Notes: generated by a model from the sequence alone, not told the origin. A stretch of DNA of 64,000 nucleotides from Stenotrophomonas maltophilia R551-3 (GCF_000020665.1 NC_011071.1:1788501-1852500); one strand, 5' to 3'; positions 16,850 through 26,209 are shown, counted from the stretch's first letter. Translations and numbers: made by a program.

Positions 16850-18622
16850 TCAATCGATGAACTGCAGCCTTGCCAGTTCAGCGTACAGACCACCTTCGGC
16901 CAGCAATTGTGCGTGCGTGCCCTCGGCGACGATGCGGCCCTGGTCCATCACCACGATGCGGTCGGCCTTGAGCACGGTGGCCAGGCGGTGGGCGATGACC
17001 AGCGTGGTACGGCCGGCCATCAACCGCTCCAGCGCCTGCTGCACGCCATGTTCGCTCTGCGCATCCAGCGCGCTGGTGGCTTCATCCAGCAGCAGGATCG
17101 GTGCGTCCTTCAGCAGCGCACGGGCGATCGCCACACGCTGCTGCTGGCCGCCGGACAGGCGCGCGCCACGCTCACCCAGTTCGCTGTCGTAGCCCTGCGG
17201 CAACGCACGCAGGAAGCCGTCGGCCTCGGCTGCGCGCGCAGCATCCTCGACCTCGGCGTCGCTGGCCTGCAGGCGGCCGTAACGGATGTTGTCGCGTGCG
17301 CTGGCCGCGAACAGGGTCGGCTGCTGTGGCACCAGCGCCAGCTGGTCGCGCAGTTCGGCCGGATCGACCTCGCGTACATCGATGCCGTCCACGCAGATGC
17401 GGCCAGCAGCCGGATCGTGGAAGCGCAGCAGCATCGACAGCACCGTACTCTTGCCGGCGCCGGACGGCCCCACCAGCGCCACGGTCTCGCCCGGGCGCAC
17501 GTGCAGGTTGAAATGATCCAGCGCAGCCTGGTCCGGCCGCTGCGGGTAGTGGAACACCACGTCGTCGAACCGGATCTCGCCATGCAGCGGCTGCGGCAGC
17601 GCGTGCGGCTGTGCCGGCGCGCGGATCTCGATGTCTTCCTGCAGCAGCTCGCCGATGCGGCCCATGCCGCCAGCCGCGCGCTGCAGCTCGTTCCATACTT
17701 CGGCCAGGGCGCCGACGGATCCACCGCCGATCAACGCGTAAAGCACGAACTGGCCCAGCGTGCCTGCACTGAGGCGACCGTCGATGACGTCGTGCGCGCC
17801 CAGCCACAACACGCCGACGATGGCACCAAACACCAACAGGATGGCGCTGGCGGTGACCAGAGACTGTGCACCGATGCGCCGGCGCGCGGCACCGATGGCG
17901 TCACCCAGGGCCTTGTCGAAGCGGCCGCGCTCGTACGGTTCGCGCGCGTGCGCTTGTACCGTGCGGACCGCGCCCAGGGTTTCGCTGGCCAGGCTGTTGG
18001 CATCGGCGATGCGGTCCTGGCTGCTGCGCGCGACGGTGCGCAGCTTGCGTGCGCCAATGATGATCGGCAGCACCGCCAACGGGATGCCCAGCAGTGACCA
18101 TGCCGCCAGCCGCGGGCTGGTGACGAACAGCATCGCCAGGCTGCCGACCACGGTCACGCTGCTGCGCAGGGCCACCGACATGGTTGACCCGACCACGCTG
18201 CGCAGCAGTTCGCTGTCGGCGGTCAGGCGAGAGACCAGCTCACCGCTGCGACTGCGGTCGTGGAAGCCGGCACCGAGTTGGATCAGGTGCGCGTACAGGC
18301 GGCTGCGCAGATCGGCCACCACCTTTTCGCCCAGCAGCGACACGAAGTAGAAGCGTGCCGCCGTGGCGAGGGCCAGCACCACCGCCACCAGCATCAGCAG
18401 GGCGAAGGCGCGGTTGATCTGGCCGCCACTGGTGAAGCCGTGGTCGATCATCTGCTTCACTGCCGGTGGCAGGCTCAGCGTTGCCGCCGAGGACACCGCC
18501 AGAGCCAGCAGCCAGGCGGTGAACAGGCCACTGTGGCGGCGCACGAACGGCCACAGCGTGCGCAGGCTGCCGAGGCGGCGCAGCGGCGGGGTCGAGGCGG
18601 GGGCGTCGTCCTTGTCAGTCAT
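16850..18622 (-). CDS. ABC half-exporter (fused permease and ATPase)
   Basis: A 590-residue type IV ABC exporter that would work as a homodimer in the inner membrane. About 310 residues with six membrane segments (starting LWPFVRRHSGLFTAWLLALA) are followed by a nucleotide-binding domain. Walker A is GPSGAGKST, the signature LSGGQQQRVAIARAL and Walker B ILLLDEATSALD. It resembles MsbA-like lipid/drug exporters; S. maltophilia has a characterised multidrug half-transporter (SmrA), but identity with it cannot be claimed from this sequence. Start MTDKDDAP at 18622 overlaps the IMPACT gene end by eight bases, so it is probably the second gene of that unit. Confidence 0.9.
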   Translation of the reverse strand: MTDKDDAPASTPPLRRLGSLRTLWPFVRRHSGLFTAWLLALAVSSAATLSLPPAVKQMIDHGFTSGGQINRAFALLMLVAVVLALATAARFYFVSLLGEKVVADLRSRLYAHLIQLGAGFHDRSRSGELVSRLTADSELLRSVVGSTMSVALRSSVTVVGSLAMLFVTSPRLAAWSLLGIPLAVLPIIIGARKLRTVARSSQDRIADANSLASETLGAVRTVQAHAREPYERGRFDKALGDAIGAARRRIGAQSLVTASAILLVFGAIVGVLWLGAHDVIDGRLSAGTLGQFVLYALIGGGSVGALAEVWNELQRAAGGMGRIGELLQEDIEIRAPAQPHALPQPLHGEIRFDDVVFHYPQRPDQAALDHFNLHVRPGETVALVGPSGAGKSTVLSMLLRFHDPAAGRICVDGIDVREVDPAELRDQLALVPQQPTLFAASARDNIRYGRLQASDAEVEDAARAAEADGFLRALPQGYDSELGERGARLSGGQQQRVAIARALLKDAPILLLDEATSALDAQSEHGVQQALERLMAGRTTLVIAHRLATVLKADRIVVMDQGRIVAEGTHAQLLAEGGLYAELARLQFID

Positions 18623-19220
18623 CCTGGTCGTCGTCTTGTATGCGGATACGGTCACGGGTGGCGTCGCGCAGGCGGATTTTCAATGCGTCGACCTGATCGG
18701 CAGGCAATTCGACCCGCAGGCAGACACCGTCGGCATCGAACTGTTCATCACGCTTCTCTGCGGCAAAGGCGGGCAGGGTAGCGTGCAGGATGCCCAGATC
18801 CTCGAAGCCGGCCAGCAGCCGCAGCCGGGTCATGGCCACCAGCGGCAGCCGCGGTGCGGTACGCAGGCATTCGGCTGCGGCCCCGCCGTAGGCACGCACC
18901 AGGCCGCCGGCGCCAAGCTTGATACCGCCGAACCAGCGCGTCACCACCACCATCACCCGATCGAAGCCCTGGCCATCAATGGCGGCCAGGATCGGCCGGC
19001 CGGCGGTGCCAGCAGGCTCGCCATCGTCGCTGGAGCGATAGTCCTGGCCGTGCCTGTAGGCCCAGCAGTTGTGCGTGGCATCGGCCACCGCCACCTGCTG
19101 CAGGAATGCCATCGCCGCCGCCGCACCGTCGATTGGCGCGGCATGGGCGATGAAGCGGCTGTGCTTGACTTCCAGCGTGTGGTTGACCGGCTGGGCGAGG
19201 GTATCGGGCATCCCCACCAT
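18615..19220 (-). CDS. IMPACT/YigZ family protein
   Basis: About 200 residues with the family signature EVKHSRFIAHAAPIDG, then YRSSDDGEPAGTAGRPILAA and VVVTRWFGGIKLGAGGLVRA, which define the UPF0029/IMPACT N-terminal domain, plus a C-terminal alpha/beta domain. E. coli YigZ and its relatives are thought to bind RNA or regulate translation; the function is not settled. The start is uncertain: ATG at 19220 (MVGMPDTL) or at 19211 (MPDTLAQP), neither with a clear ribosome-binding site. It overlaps the ABC exporter gene by eight bases. Confidence 0.85.
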   Translation of the reverse strand: MVGMPDTLAQPVNHTLEVKHSRFIAHAAPIDGAAAAMAFLQQVAVADATHNCWAYRHGQDYRSSDDGEPAGTAGRPILAAIDGQGFDRVMVVVTRWFGGIKLGAGGLVRAYGGAAAECLRTAPRLPLVAMTRLRLLAGFEDLGILHATLPAFAAEKRDEQFDADGVCLRVELPADQVDALKIRLRDATRDRIRIQDDDQDD

Positions 19221-19251
19221 TCTACGGGGTTGCTGCAGGACCCGGTCCCGC

Positions 19252-20238
19252 TCAGTCGTCCAGCAGCGGACGCAGGTCGCGCGGCAGGCGCGATTCCGGA
19301 TACTGCTGGATGTAGCGCTCCAGGCTGGCGCGGGCGAGGTCGCGCTGGCCATCGTCGCGACGTTCGCGGATCTTCTGCAGCCACTGCCGCCGTGGCAGCC
19401 GGGCGTCGGCAGCCACTTCAGCCTGCACCGTGTCCGCACTCAGGCCAGCATCGCTGCCGCGGCGCATGACCCCCGGTGCGGAACGGCTGGGGACTTCGCG
19501 CTTCATCGAGGTGATCTCTACCCGGTCCAATGCCGAGGCCTGTTCGGCCTGCATGCTGTTGGACTCTGGCGAGCCTGCCGAGCGCGCCTTCAGCGAACCA
19601 CTGGCGACAACCGGCGCCATCAGTGGCGCAGGTGCCGAGTAGGCGGCGGGCGCGGGCGGCGCCGGGGGTGCCGCAGCCGGGGGCGGCGGCAGTGCAGCGA
19701 AGTTACTGTCGGCAGCGGGTTCTGCCGCCATCGAGCGCGCGGCCGGTGCCGGTGCATCGGTGGCGTCTGCAGGTGCCGGCTTGCGCTCGCGCGCGATGGC
19801 CGCTGCCGGGGCGGCAACGGATGCGGCCTCCGGCATTGCCGGCGCAGCCGCTGGTTCTGCAGCGGCAGTGGCGCTGTCTGCGGCGCTGCTTTCAATCGTC
19901 TGCTCAGTGGCGGCGACATCGGCAGCTGCAGGCGCTGCCGCCATCTGGGCTTCGCCGGCCGGAACCGGCGGCGGTTCCGGGCGCAGCTGCCAGGCAATAC
20001 CGATCGCGAACACCATCGAGGCCGCAATGCCGAACACCGCCGGCCACCGCGGGCGCGTACGCTGCGCGCGCGGGGCGTCGGGCGAGGCAACGGCGGCGTC
20101 GGCCGGCGCATCCACGGCGGCACGTGCCGCGGCCAGGATGGCGGCGTCCAGCGCGGCCGGCGGCGCCTGCTCGGGGCGACGGCCGAGCAGCTGGGCCAGC
20201 TCGCGTTCTTCCGGCGTCAGGGGTTCGTTTCGGTTCAT
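19252..20238 (-). CDS. Probable anti-sigma factor with Ala/Pro-rich periplasmic part
   Basis: A 328-residue protein encoded just after an ECF sigma factor, overlapping it by four bases (ATGA). The first 65 residues are cytoplasmic (MNRNEPLTPEERELAQLLG), followed by one membrane helix (WPAVFGIAASMVFAIGIAW). A long low-complexity Ala/Pro region comes next, and a C-terminal domain (RRQWLQKIRERRDDGQRDLARASLERYIQQYP) resembling a short helical repeat. Order, overlap and topology suggest an anti-sigma factor; no zinc HxxxCxxC motif is present, so it is not a ZAS-type. Function inferred from context. Confidence 0.6.
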   Translation of the reverse strand: MNRNEPLTPEERELAQLLGRRPEQAPPAALDAAILAAARAAVDAPADAAVASPDAPRAQRTRPRWPAVFGIAASMVFAIGIAWQLRPEPPPVPAGEAQMAAAPAAADVAATEQTIESSAADSATAAAEPAAAPAMPEAASVAAPAAAIARERKPAPADATDAPAPAARSMAAEPAADSNFAALPPPPAAAPPAPPAPAAYSAPAPLMAPVVASGSLKARSAGSPESNSMQAEQASALDRVEITSMKREVPSRSAPGVMRRGSDAGLSADTVQAEVAADARLPRRQWLQKIRERRDDGQRDLARASLERYIQQYPESRLPRDLRPLLDD

Positions 20239-20858
20239 GCGTTCAATCCCGCACGCAGCTTGTCCATCGCATAGCGCAGCCGCGATTTCACGGTTTCCCG
20301 GCCCACGCCGGTGATCTGGCCGATCTCCTCCAGGCTCAGTTCCTGATCCAGCCGCAGCTGCAGCACTTCGCGCTGCTCGGGCGGCAGTTGCTCCATCGCC
20401 AGCTGGATGCGGCGACGCTGTTCGAATTCGGAAAGCTCGGCTTCCGGGGTCTGCCCGTCCTCGATCGCGGCCAGGCGCAGGTCGGCGTCGGCCGGTGCAG
20501 CGGGGCGATGGCGGGCGGCGCGCCAGTGGTCGTTCAAGCGGTTATGGGCGATGCGGAACAGCCAGGTACTGAACGCCGCTTCGGGCTGCCAGCCGGCGCG
20601 AGCGCTGATCACCCGCTGCCACACATCCTGGAAGATCTCCTCGGCCAGCGCGTTGTCGCGCAGTTGCCGCAGCAGGAAGCCGAACAGGCGCTTGCGATGG
20701 CGCGCATACAGGCTTTCGAACGCACGCAGGTCGCCACCGGCCCAGGCCAGCATCAAGGCTTCATCGGTTGGCAGTGCGCTGGCTTCCACGGCGTACAGGG
20801 TAAGGCCTGCAGGCGGTGGCGCATAGCCGGTGGCGGTGGTGGGAAGGGCGAGGGTCAT
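20235..20858 (-). CDS. ECF-type RNA polymerase sigma factor
   Basis: A 207-residue sigma-70 family factor with only regions 2 and 4. Region 2 is FESLYARHRKRLFGFLLRQL with the -10 recognition segment STWLFRIAHNRLNDHWR. Region 4 is LPPEQREVLQLRLDQELSLEEIGQ with the helix-turn-helix GVGRETVKSRLRYAMDKLR. The start MTLALPTT at 20858 is chosen over a longer frame (20927). It is cotranscribed with a membrane protein that is probably its anti-sigma factor. Its regulon is unknown. Divergent from a c-di-GMP protein gene. Confidence 0.9.
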   Translation of the reverse strand: MTLALPTTATGYAPPPAGLTLYAVEASALPTDEALMLAWAGGDLRAFESLYARHRKRLFGFLLRQLRDNALAEEIFQDVWQRVISARAGWQPEAAFSTWLFRIAHNRLNDHWRAARHRPAAPADADLRLAAIEDGQTPEAELSEFEQRRRIQLAMEQLPPEQREVLQLRLDQELSLEEIGQITGVGRETVKSRLRYAMDKLRAGLNA

Positions 20859-21000
20859 GGCTCGGAAGGGGCTACGGTCGGCAGGAAAAACGTACGGGCG
20901 CACGATTCGGGGTTTACGGGCTTCCATTGCCCCCCGGGTGGCGCGCTATGCTCGGCGGCTCAGGGGAGGCGACGCACAGACGGCGCCAAGAGATTGTCAT

Positions 21001-23841
21001 TTGTCCACGCATGCTGAACCGGCGGAAGAACCACTACACGAGGCCGTGCTGAGCACGGCGCTGGTGCGCGCGCTGCATGCGCTGCTGCCGGAAACGGCGG
21101 TGGTCCGGGTCGGCTGGGACGACCTGCAGCTGGGGCGTGGCGAGGGCGGCTGGCCGCCCGTCAGCGGTGACCGGCCTGCAGTACCTGCTGGCATCGGCGA
21201 TGGCCAGCATGGCTGGGACTACGACGGTGCGCGCCTGCTGCTGTCGGTGGAGGGCGCGATCCCCTCGCCAGCGTGGTGGGGGCTGGCCCGGCAGGCGATG
21301 GAGCTGGCCCTGCAGCGTGGCCGCCAGGCGGGACAGATCAAGGCGCTGGAGGAGGCCGAGCGGCTGCAGCAGGCGCTGTTCCAGATCGCCGACCTGGCCG
21401 GTGCCGACCTGGAGATGGGCGAGATGCTGCGCCACGTGCACGGTGTGCTGGGCACGCTGATGTACGCCGAGAACTGCTACATCGTCGAGTACGACGATGT
21501 GCGCGACCAGATCCGGTTCCTGTACTTCGCCGACCAGGTCGATGACTTCGTTGCCAACCCGGCGCAGAGCCACGACGCCAGCGAGATGCCGCGCAGCCTG
21601 ACGGTGGCGCTGCTGCGCCATGGCAAGCCGCTCAGTGGCCCGTCACGCGAGCTGCTGGCGCGGGTGGTCGAGCAGGAGCACGATCCGCAGCGTGGCCCGG
21701 AAAGCCTGGACTGGCTGGGCGTGCCGATGCTGCGCGATGGCCGCGTGTGCGGTGCCATCGTGGTGCAGAGCTACGAACACGCGGCCCGCTATGGTGAGTC
21801 CGAGCGTGCCCTGCTGGGTTTTGTCGCCCAGCACGTGCAGACCGCGATGGACCGGCGCCAGGCGCAGGTGCGGCTGGAGCAGCAGGTCGAGCGGCGCACG
21901 CAGCAGCTGCAGCGTGCCAACCACAGCCTGCAGGACGAGGTGGCCGAACGGCGCCGTGCCGAGCAGCTGCAGACCGCGTTGTACAACATCGCCGAGATGG
22001 CGATGTCGGCCGACAGCCTGGCCCAGTTCTACGGGCGGGTACACGGTGTGGTCGGGCGCCTGCTCGACGCGCGCAATTTCTACATCGCGCTGGTCAACGC
22101 GGCCGGCAACGGCCTGGATTTCGTCTATTCGGTGGACGAGCACAATGCCAGCCGCGCGCCACGGCCGTTCAGCCGTGGCCTGACCGAATACGTGGTACGC
22201 AACCGGCGGCCGCTGTTGGCTTCGCGCGCGCAGATCGATGCGCTGCTGGCCAACGGCGAGGTGCGTGAATCCGGTGCGCGTTCGCACTGCTGGCTGGGCG
22301 TGCCGCTGCTGCGCGACGACGAAGTGGTCGGCGCGATCGTGGTGCAGAGTTACAGCCAGAACAGCACCTTCAGCGTGCACGACCAGCGCCTGCTGACCTT
22401 CGTCGCGCAGAACATCGGTACCGGCCTGGCCCGCCAGCGCGACCAGCAACGGCTGCGTTCGGCGCATGCCGAGTTGGAAAAACGGGTGGAAGAGCGCACC
22501 CGGGAGCTGGCCGAGGTCAACGAGAAACTGCTCGGCCAGATCGGCGAGCGGTTGCGCGCAGAACAACGGCTGACCCACCAGGCCATGCATGATGCGCTGA
22601 CCGGGCTGCCCAATCGCCTGCATCTGCTCGACCGCCTGCAGGACGCATTGGCGCTGGCCCGGCGCGAGGGTGGACCGGTGTTCGCCGTGTTGTTCCTTGA
22701 CCTGGACCGCTTCAAGCTGGTCAACGACAGCATCGGCCATGCCGCGGGCGATCGCATGCTGGTGGAGGTTGCCAAGCGCATCGTGTCGATGGCCGGCACC
22801 GACGATGTGGTGGCACGGCTGGGCGGTGACGAATTCGCAGTGCTGCTGCAGTGTCCGCAGGGCCTGGCGCAGGCACTGGATTTTGGTCAGCGACTGCTGC
22901 TGGCGCTGCAGGAATCGATGTGGATCGCCGGCCGCGAACTGTTCCCGTCCGGCAGCCTGGGCATCGCCCTGTGGAACCCGCGCTACCGTACCGGCGAAGA
23001 ACTGCTGCGCGATGCCGACGCCGCGATGTACCGGGCCAAGGCGCAGGGCCATGACCGCTGCGCGATCTTCGACGAGGACATGCGCGAGCAGGCCATGCGC
23101 AGCCTCGACTTGGAAGCCGATCTGCGCCGCGCGATCAATAACCACGATTTCCTGCCGTTCTACCAGCCGATCGTGCGCCTCTCCGATGGCGAGGTGGTCG
23201 GGCACGAGGCGCTGCTGCGCTGGCAGCACGAGCGCCGTGGTCTGCTGCTGCCGGGTGCGTTCCTGGAGCTGGGTGAGGAGAGTGGGCTGATCGAACAGGT
23301 CGACTGGCTGATCTACGAACAGGTCATCGCCGGCCTGGCCGAAGGCGGCCACACCTATGTGTCGGTGAACGTGTCACCGCGTCATTTCCGCTCTGCGGAG
23401 TTCAGCGGCCGCCTGTTCGGCCTGCTGGATGCGTACGGTGCCGATCCGCAACGGCTGCGGCTGGAGATCACCGAGGTCGCACTGCTGGATGACGGCCCGC
23501 ACACGCTGCGCATCCTGCAGGGCCTGCGCGAGCGCGGCATCCAGGTGCAGCTGGACGATTTCGGTACCGGCTTCTCGGCGCTGTCCTACCTGCACCGCTT
23601 CCCGATCAGCACGCTGAAGATCGACCAGAGTTTCATCGCTGGCCTGCATGGACCGGAAGTGCAGAGCACGCGCGCATTGGTCGAGGGCGTGCTGTCGCTG
23701 GCGCGCACGCTGGGCATCGAGACCATCGGCGAGGGCATCGAGACCGAGGCGCAGCAGCAGACGCTGCGCGAACTCGGCTGCGACTATGGCCAGGGCTACC
23801 TGCTGGGGCGGCCGGCACCGTGGGGCTGCGCGGCGGCCTGA
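21001..23841 (+). CDS. Dual GAF-GGDEF-EAL cyclic di-GMP protein
   Basis: A large cytoplasmic signalling protein (about 946 residues). Two GAF-like sensor domains (LQQALFQIADLAGADLEMG; LQTALYNIAEMAMSADSLAQ) are separated by coiled coils. A diguanylate cyclase domain follows with an intact RLGGDEFAVLL and no RxxD inhibitory site at the usual place, then a phosphodiesterase domain with EALLRW, VNVSPRHF, LEITEVALLDD, DDFGTGFSAL and KIDQSFI intact. Both activities are therefore possible. No membrane segment. The start is uncertain: TTG at 21001 (STHAEPAEEP) is favoured because upstream residues look non-coding; GTG at 21046 is an alternative. Confidence 0.88.
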   Translation: MSTHAEPAEEPLHEAVLSTALVRALHALLPETAVVRVGWDDLQLGRGEGGWPPVSGDRPAVPAGIGDGQHGWDYDGARLLLSVEGAIPSPAWWGLARQAMELALQRGRQAGQIKALEEAERLQQALFQIADLAGADLEMGEMLRHVHGVLGTLMYAENCYIVEYDDVRDQIRFLYFADQVDDFVANPAQSHDASEMPRSLTVALLRHGKPLSGPSRELLARVVEQEHDPQRGPESLDWLGVPMLRDGRVCGAIVVQSYEHAARYGESERALLGFVAQHVQTAMDRRQAQVRLEQQVERRTQQLQRANHSLQDEVAERRRAEQLQTALYNIAEMAMSADSLAQFYGRVHGVVGRLLDARNFYIALVNAAGNGLDFVYSVDEHNASRAPRPFSRGLTEYVVRNRRPLLASRAQIDALLANGEVRESGARSHCWLGVPLLRDDEVVGAIVVQSYSQNSTFSVHDQRLLTFVAQNIGTGLARQRDQQRLRSAHAELEKRVEERTRELAEVNEKLLGQIGERLRAEQRLTHQAMHDALTGLPNRLHLLDRLQDALALARREGGPVFAVLFLDLDRFKLVNDSIGHAAGDRMLVEVAKRIVSMAGTDDVVARLGGDEFAVLLQCPQGLAQALDFGQRLLLALQESMWIAGRELFPSGSLGIALWNPRYRTGEELLRDADAAMYRAKAQGHDRCAIFDEDMREQAMRSLDLEADLRRAINNHDFLPFYQPIVRLSDGEVVGHEALLRWQHERRGLLLPGAFLELGEESGLIEQVDWLIYEQVIAGLAEGGHTYVSVNVSPRHFRSAEFSGRLFGLLDAYGADPQRLRLEITEVALLDDGPHTLRILQGLRERGIQVQLDDFGTGFSALSYLHRFPISTLKIDQSFIAGLHGPEVQSTRALVEGVLSLARTLGIETIGEGIETEAQQQTLRELGCDYGQGYLLGRPAPWGCAAA

Positions 23842-23860
23842 GCCGCCGCGCAGGGAAGCA

Positions 23861-24454
23861 TCAGCGCAGGGCGGCGCGACGCTTTTCGTCGATCCACTTC
23901 GAGGCCTGGGCCGGCTGGTAGTTCTTCATCCACGCCAGCATTTCTTCGATGTCCGAGCCGTACCACAGGTCCTGGCGCTGGTCCGGGTGCAGGAAGCGCT
24001 CTTCCACCATGCGATCGATCATGCCGATCAGCGGTGCGTAGAAGCCTTCCACGTCGAGGAACGCGCACGGCTTGTTGCCGATGCCCAGCTGGCGCCAGGT
24101 CAGCATCTCGAAGATTTCTTCCATGGTGCCGAAGCCGCCGGGCAGGGTGACGAAGCCATCGGCCAGGTCGAACATGCGCGACTTGCGCTCATGCATTGAG
24201 CCTACGATTTCCAGTTCGGTGAGGCCGCGATGTGCCACTTCCCAGTCGGCCAGCTGGCGCGGAATCACGCCGGTCACTTCGCCGCCGGCAGCGAGCACGG
24301 CATTGGCCACGGTTCCCATCAGACCGACGTTCCCGCCGCCGTACACCAGGCGCATGCCGTCGCGGGCGATGCGGTCGCCCAGGGCAAGGGCGCGTTCGGT
24401 ATAGGCCGGCTTGCTGCCAGCGTTGGAACCACAGTACACACAGATCGATTTCAT
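23861..24454 (-). CDS. LOG-family protein (TIGR00730, nucleotide phosphoribohydrolase)
   Basis: A 197-residue Rossmann-fold protein with the family motif LPGGFGTMEEIFE and the N-terminal ICVYCGSNAGSKP. Relatives (LONELY GUY, PpnN) release a base from nucleoside 5'-monophosphates, including cytokinin ribotides; in bacteria the substrate is usually AMP-like. It is transcribed alone, behind the terminator of the aminotransferase gene, with AGGA upstream of the ATG. The start MKSICVYCG is the family start. Confidence 0.92.
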   Translation of the reverse strand: MKSICVYCGSNAGSKPAYTERALALGDRIARDGMRLVYGGGNVGLMGTVANAVLAAGGEVTGVIPRQLADWEVAHRGLTELEIVGSMHERKSRMFDLADGFVTLPGGFGTMEEIFEMLTWRQLGIGNKPCAFLDVEGFYAPLIGMIDRMVEERFLHPDQRQDLWYGSDIEEMLAWMKNYQPAQASKWIDEKRRAALR

Positions 24455-24479
24455 GGATCTTCCTGTCTCTTGGCCGGAA

Positions 24480-24526
24480 ACGAAAACGCCCCGTCGCCGA
24501 CCGCAGAGCGGTCAGGGACGGGGTGT
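24480..24526 (-). terminator. Intrinsic terminator after the aminotransferase gene
   Basis: Read on the minus strand: CCCCGTC ... GACGGGG, enclosing a second GACCG/CGGTC stem, followed by GTTTTCGTTT. It lies between the aminotransferase stop and the LOG gene start and separates their transcripts. Confidence 0.8.
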
Positions 24527-24558
24527 CTATGGATTATGGACTTTCGCGGTTGCCGTCT

Positions 24559-24632
24559 GTAGAGCCGAACCGCGCTCGGCTGTTCTTCGTTCAGATCGCG
24601 GCAACGGTAGAGTCGAGCAAGCTCGACTCTAC
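24559..24632. repeat. GTAG REPs of the GTAGAGYCGA type
   Basis: A degenerate GTAGAGCCGA palindrome (24559-24583) and a perfect GTAGAGTCGAGC/GCTCGACTCTAC palindrome (24607-24632). The first resembles the site used by the IS110 element at 49756. Confidence 0.8.
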
Positions 24633-24644
24633 AAAGAACGGGGC

Positions 24645-26141
24645 TTACGCCGCGGCGGCCTGCTCGCGGCGCGGACCTTCACGCAGGGCGCGGCCGACCA
24701 GGCCCACCAGCAGGTCCAGCTCCTCGCTGTCCATGCCGAAGTGCGGAGTGAAGCGCAGCGAGTTCTCGCCACCGTGGATCACGTTGATGCCGTGCTGGCG
24801 CAGCCATTCCTCGGTGGAATTGGCGCCGTAGCACTTGAACTGCGGGGCCAGCTCGCAGGAGAACAGCAGGCCGGTGCCCTGCACCTTGGTGATCAGGCCG
24901 CCCAGTTCGCCCTTGAGCTGCTCCAGCTTGCGCACCGCCTCGGCACCGCGTTCGGCGATGTTGGCGCGCACCTGCGGGGTCAGCTGGGCCAGGGTGGCGC
25001 AGGCCACGTCCAGCGCACGTGGGTTGCTGGTCATGGTGTTGCCGTAGATGCCCTTGCGGTACAGCTGCGCGGCATGCTCGGTCACGGCCAGCACCGACAG
25101 CGGGTACTGCGCGGCGTTGAGCGCCTTGGAATAGGTTTCCATGTCCGGCGGATCGAGGCCTTCAAAGCCCGGGTAGTCGACCACCGACAGCACGCCATGC
25201 GCGCGCAGGCCGGCCTGGATCGAGTCCAGCAGCAACAGGCTGCCATGGGCACGGGTCAGTTCGCGGGCCACCGCATAGAACGACGGCGGCACCGAACGGC
25301 CCGGGTCGCCTTCGCCCATCACCGGCTCCAGGAACACCGCCTCGATGAACCACTGGTTGCGTGCGGCGTCCTCGAACACCTTGCGCAGGCCGGCTTCGTC
25401 GTACGGCGCCACGGTGATCACCGAGTCCTCGCCACGGTAGCTGGCCAGGTGCTGCATGTAGCTCTTGCGGCTGGAATCGGAATACAGGGCAGGGCGGTCG
25501 GTGCGGCCATGGAAGCTGCCCTTGACCACCACGCGCTTGATCGCAGCACCGGCGTGGCGTGCGCCGGGGTCGGTCTGCAGCTTGGCGTTGACGTCGGCGA
25601 TGCGCGCGGCCAGGCCGACCGCCTCGGAACCGGAATTCAGGCACATGAAACGGGTGAACGGGCAACCGCCACGGCGGTGGCCGATCTCGGCACGCAGGGC
25701 GGTGATGAAGCGCTGCTGCGACAGGCTGGGGGTCATGATGTTGGCCATCACCTGCGGGCGGGCCATTGCCTCCAGCACGGCGTCCGGGGTGTGCCCGAAG
25801 CCGAGCATGCCGTAGCCGCCGGCGTCGTACAGCACGGCGCCCTTCAGGGTGACCACCCAGGGGCCGCGTGCGGCCAGTGCCACGTACGGAGTTACCGCGT
25901 CATCGGCATAGAAATTGACGAAGCCGTCCTGCATCGCGTCGATCTGCGCCTGTTCGTCCTGCGCCAGCAGCGGCCCCAGGTCGGCCTGCACGCGCGCGAA
26001 TTCCTCGGCGGCGGCGTCCACCGCGGCGATCAGCTGCGGGTGGTTGGCGGACAGGGCGGTCAGGGTGGCATCGTCCAGGCCGGAGGTGAGGCGGGTGCCG
26101 GGCTGGCTGCGCAGGGGGGCGAGGCGTTCGATGAAGCTCAT
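24645..26141 (-). CDS. Class III aminotransferase-fold PLP enzyme
   Basis: A 498-residue fold-type I PLP enzyme of the class III (ornithine/acetylornithine-like) group. Seen: NFYADDAVTPYVALA, the cofactor phosphate loop NSGSEAVGLAARIA, VKGSFHGRTDRP, the D that contacts the pyridine nitrogen (LLLLDSIQAG) and the Schiff-base lysine in ETYSKALNAAQYPLSVL. Two positions differ from the usual pattern: DS instead of DE and AVG instead of AVE. The amino donor and product are unknown; lysine 6-aminotransferase-like activity is one possibility. A strong ribosome-binding site (CAGGAG) precedes the ATG, and an intrinsic terminator lies in its leader. The open frame continues far upstream but is not coding. 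Confidence 0.85.
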   Translation of the reverse strand: MSFIERLAPLRSQPGTRLTSGLDDATLTALSANHPQLIAAVDAAAEEFARVQADLGPLLAQDEQAQIDAMQDGFVNFYADDAVTPYVALAARGPWVVTLKGAVLYDAGGYGMLGFGHTPDAVLEAMARPQVMANIMTPSLSQQRFITALRAEIGHRRGGCPFTRFMCLNSGSEAVGLAARIADVNAKLQTDPGARHAGAAIKRVVVKGSFHGRTDRPALYSDSSRKSYMQHLASYRGEDSVITVAPYDEAGLRKVFEDAARNQWFIEAVFLEPVMGEGDPGRSVPPSFYAVARELTRAHGSLLLLDSIQAGLRAHGVLSVVDYPGFEGLDPPDMETYSKALNAAQYPLSVLAVTEHAAQLYRKGIYGNTMTSNPRALDVACATLAQLTPQVRANIAERGAEAVRKLEQLKGELGGLITKVQGTGLLFSCELAPQFKCYGANSTEEWLRQHGINVIHGGENSLRFTPHFGMDSEELDLLVGLVGRALREGPRREQAAAA

Positions 26142-26178
26142 TGCAGATCTCCTGAAACAATGGGTCGCACGGGTCTTC

Positions 26179-26209
26179 AAAAGCAAAACGCGCGTCATCA
26201 CGCGCGCTT
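26179..26209 (-). terminator. Terminator in the leader of the aminotransferase gene
   Basis: On the minus strand, CGCGCGT-GATG-ACGCGCG followed by TTTTGCTTTT, 40-70 bases before the aminotransferase start. No gene on this strand ends here: the next gene upstream (queA) is on the plus strand. It therefore looks like an attenuator rather than an end-of-gene terminator. Confidence 0.65.

Noticed and set aside
16850..18622. Naming the ABC half-exporter smrA
   Set aside because: Same architecture, but other half-exporters exist in this genus and no comparison could be made.
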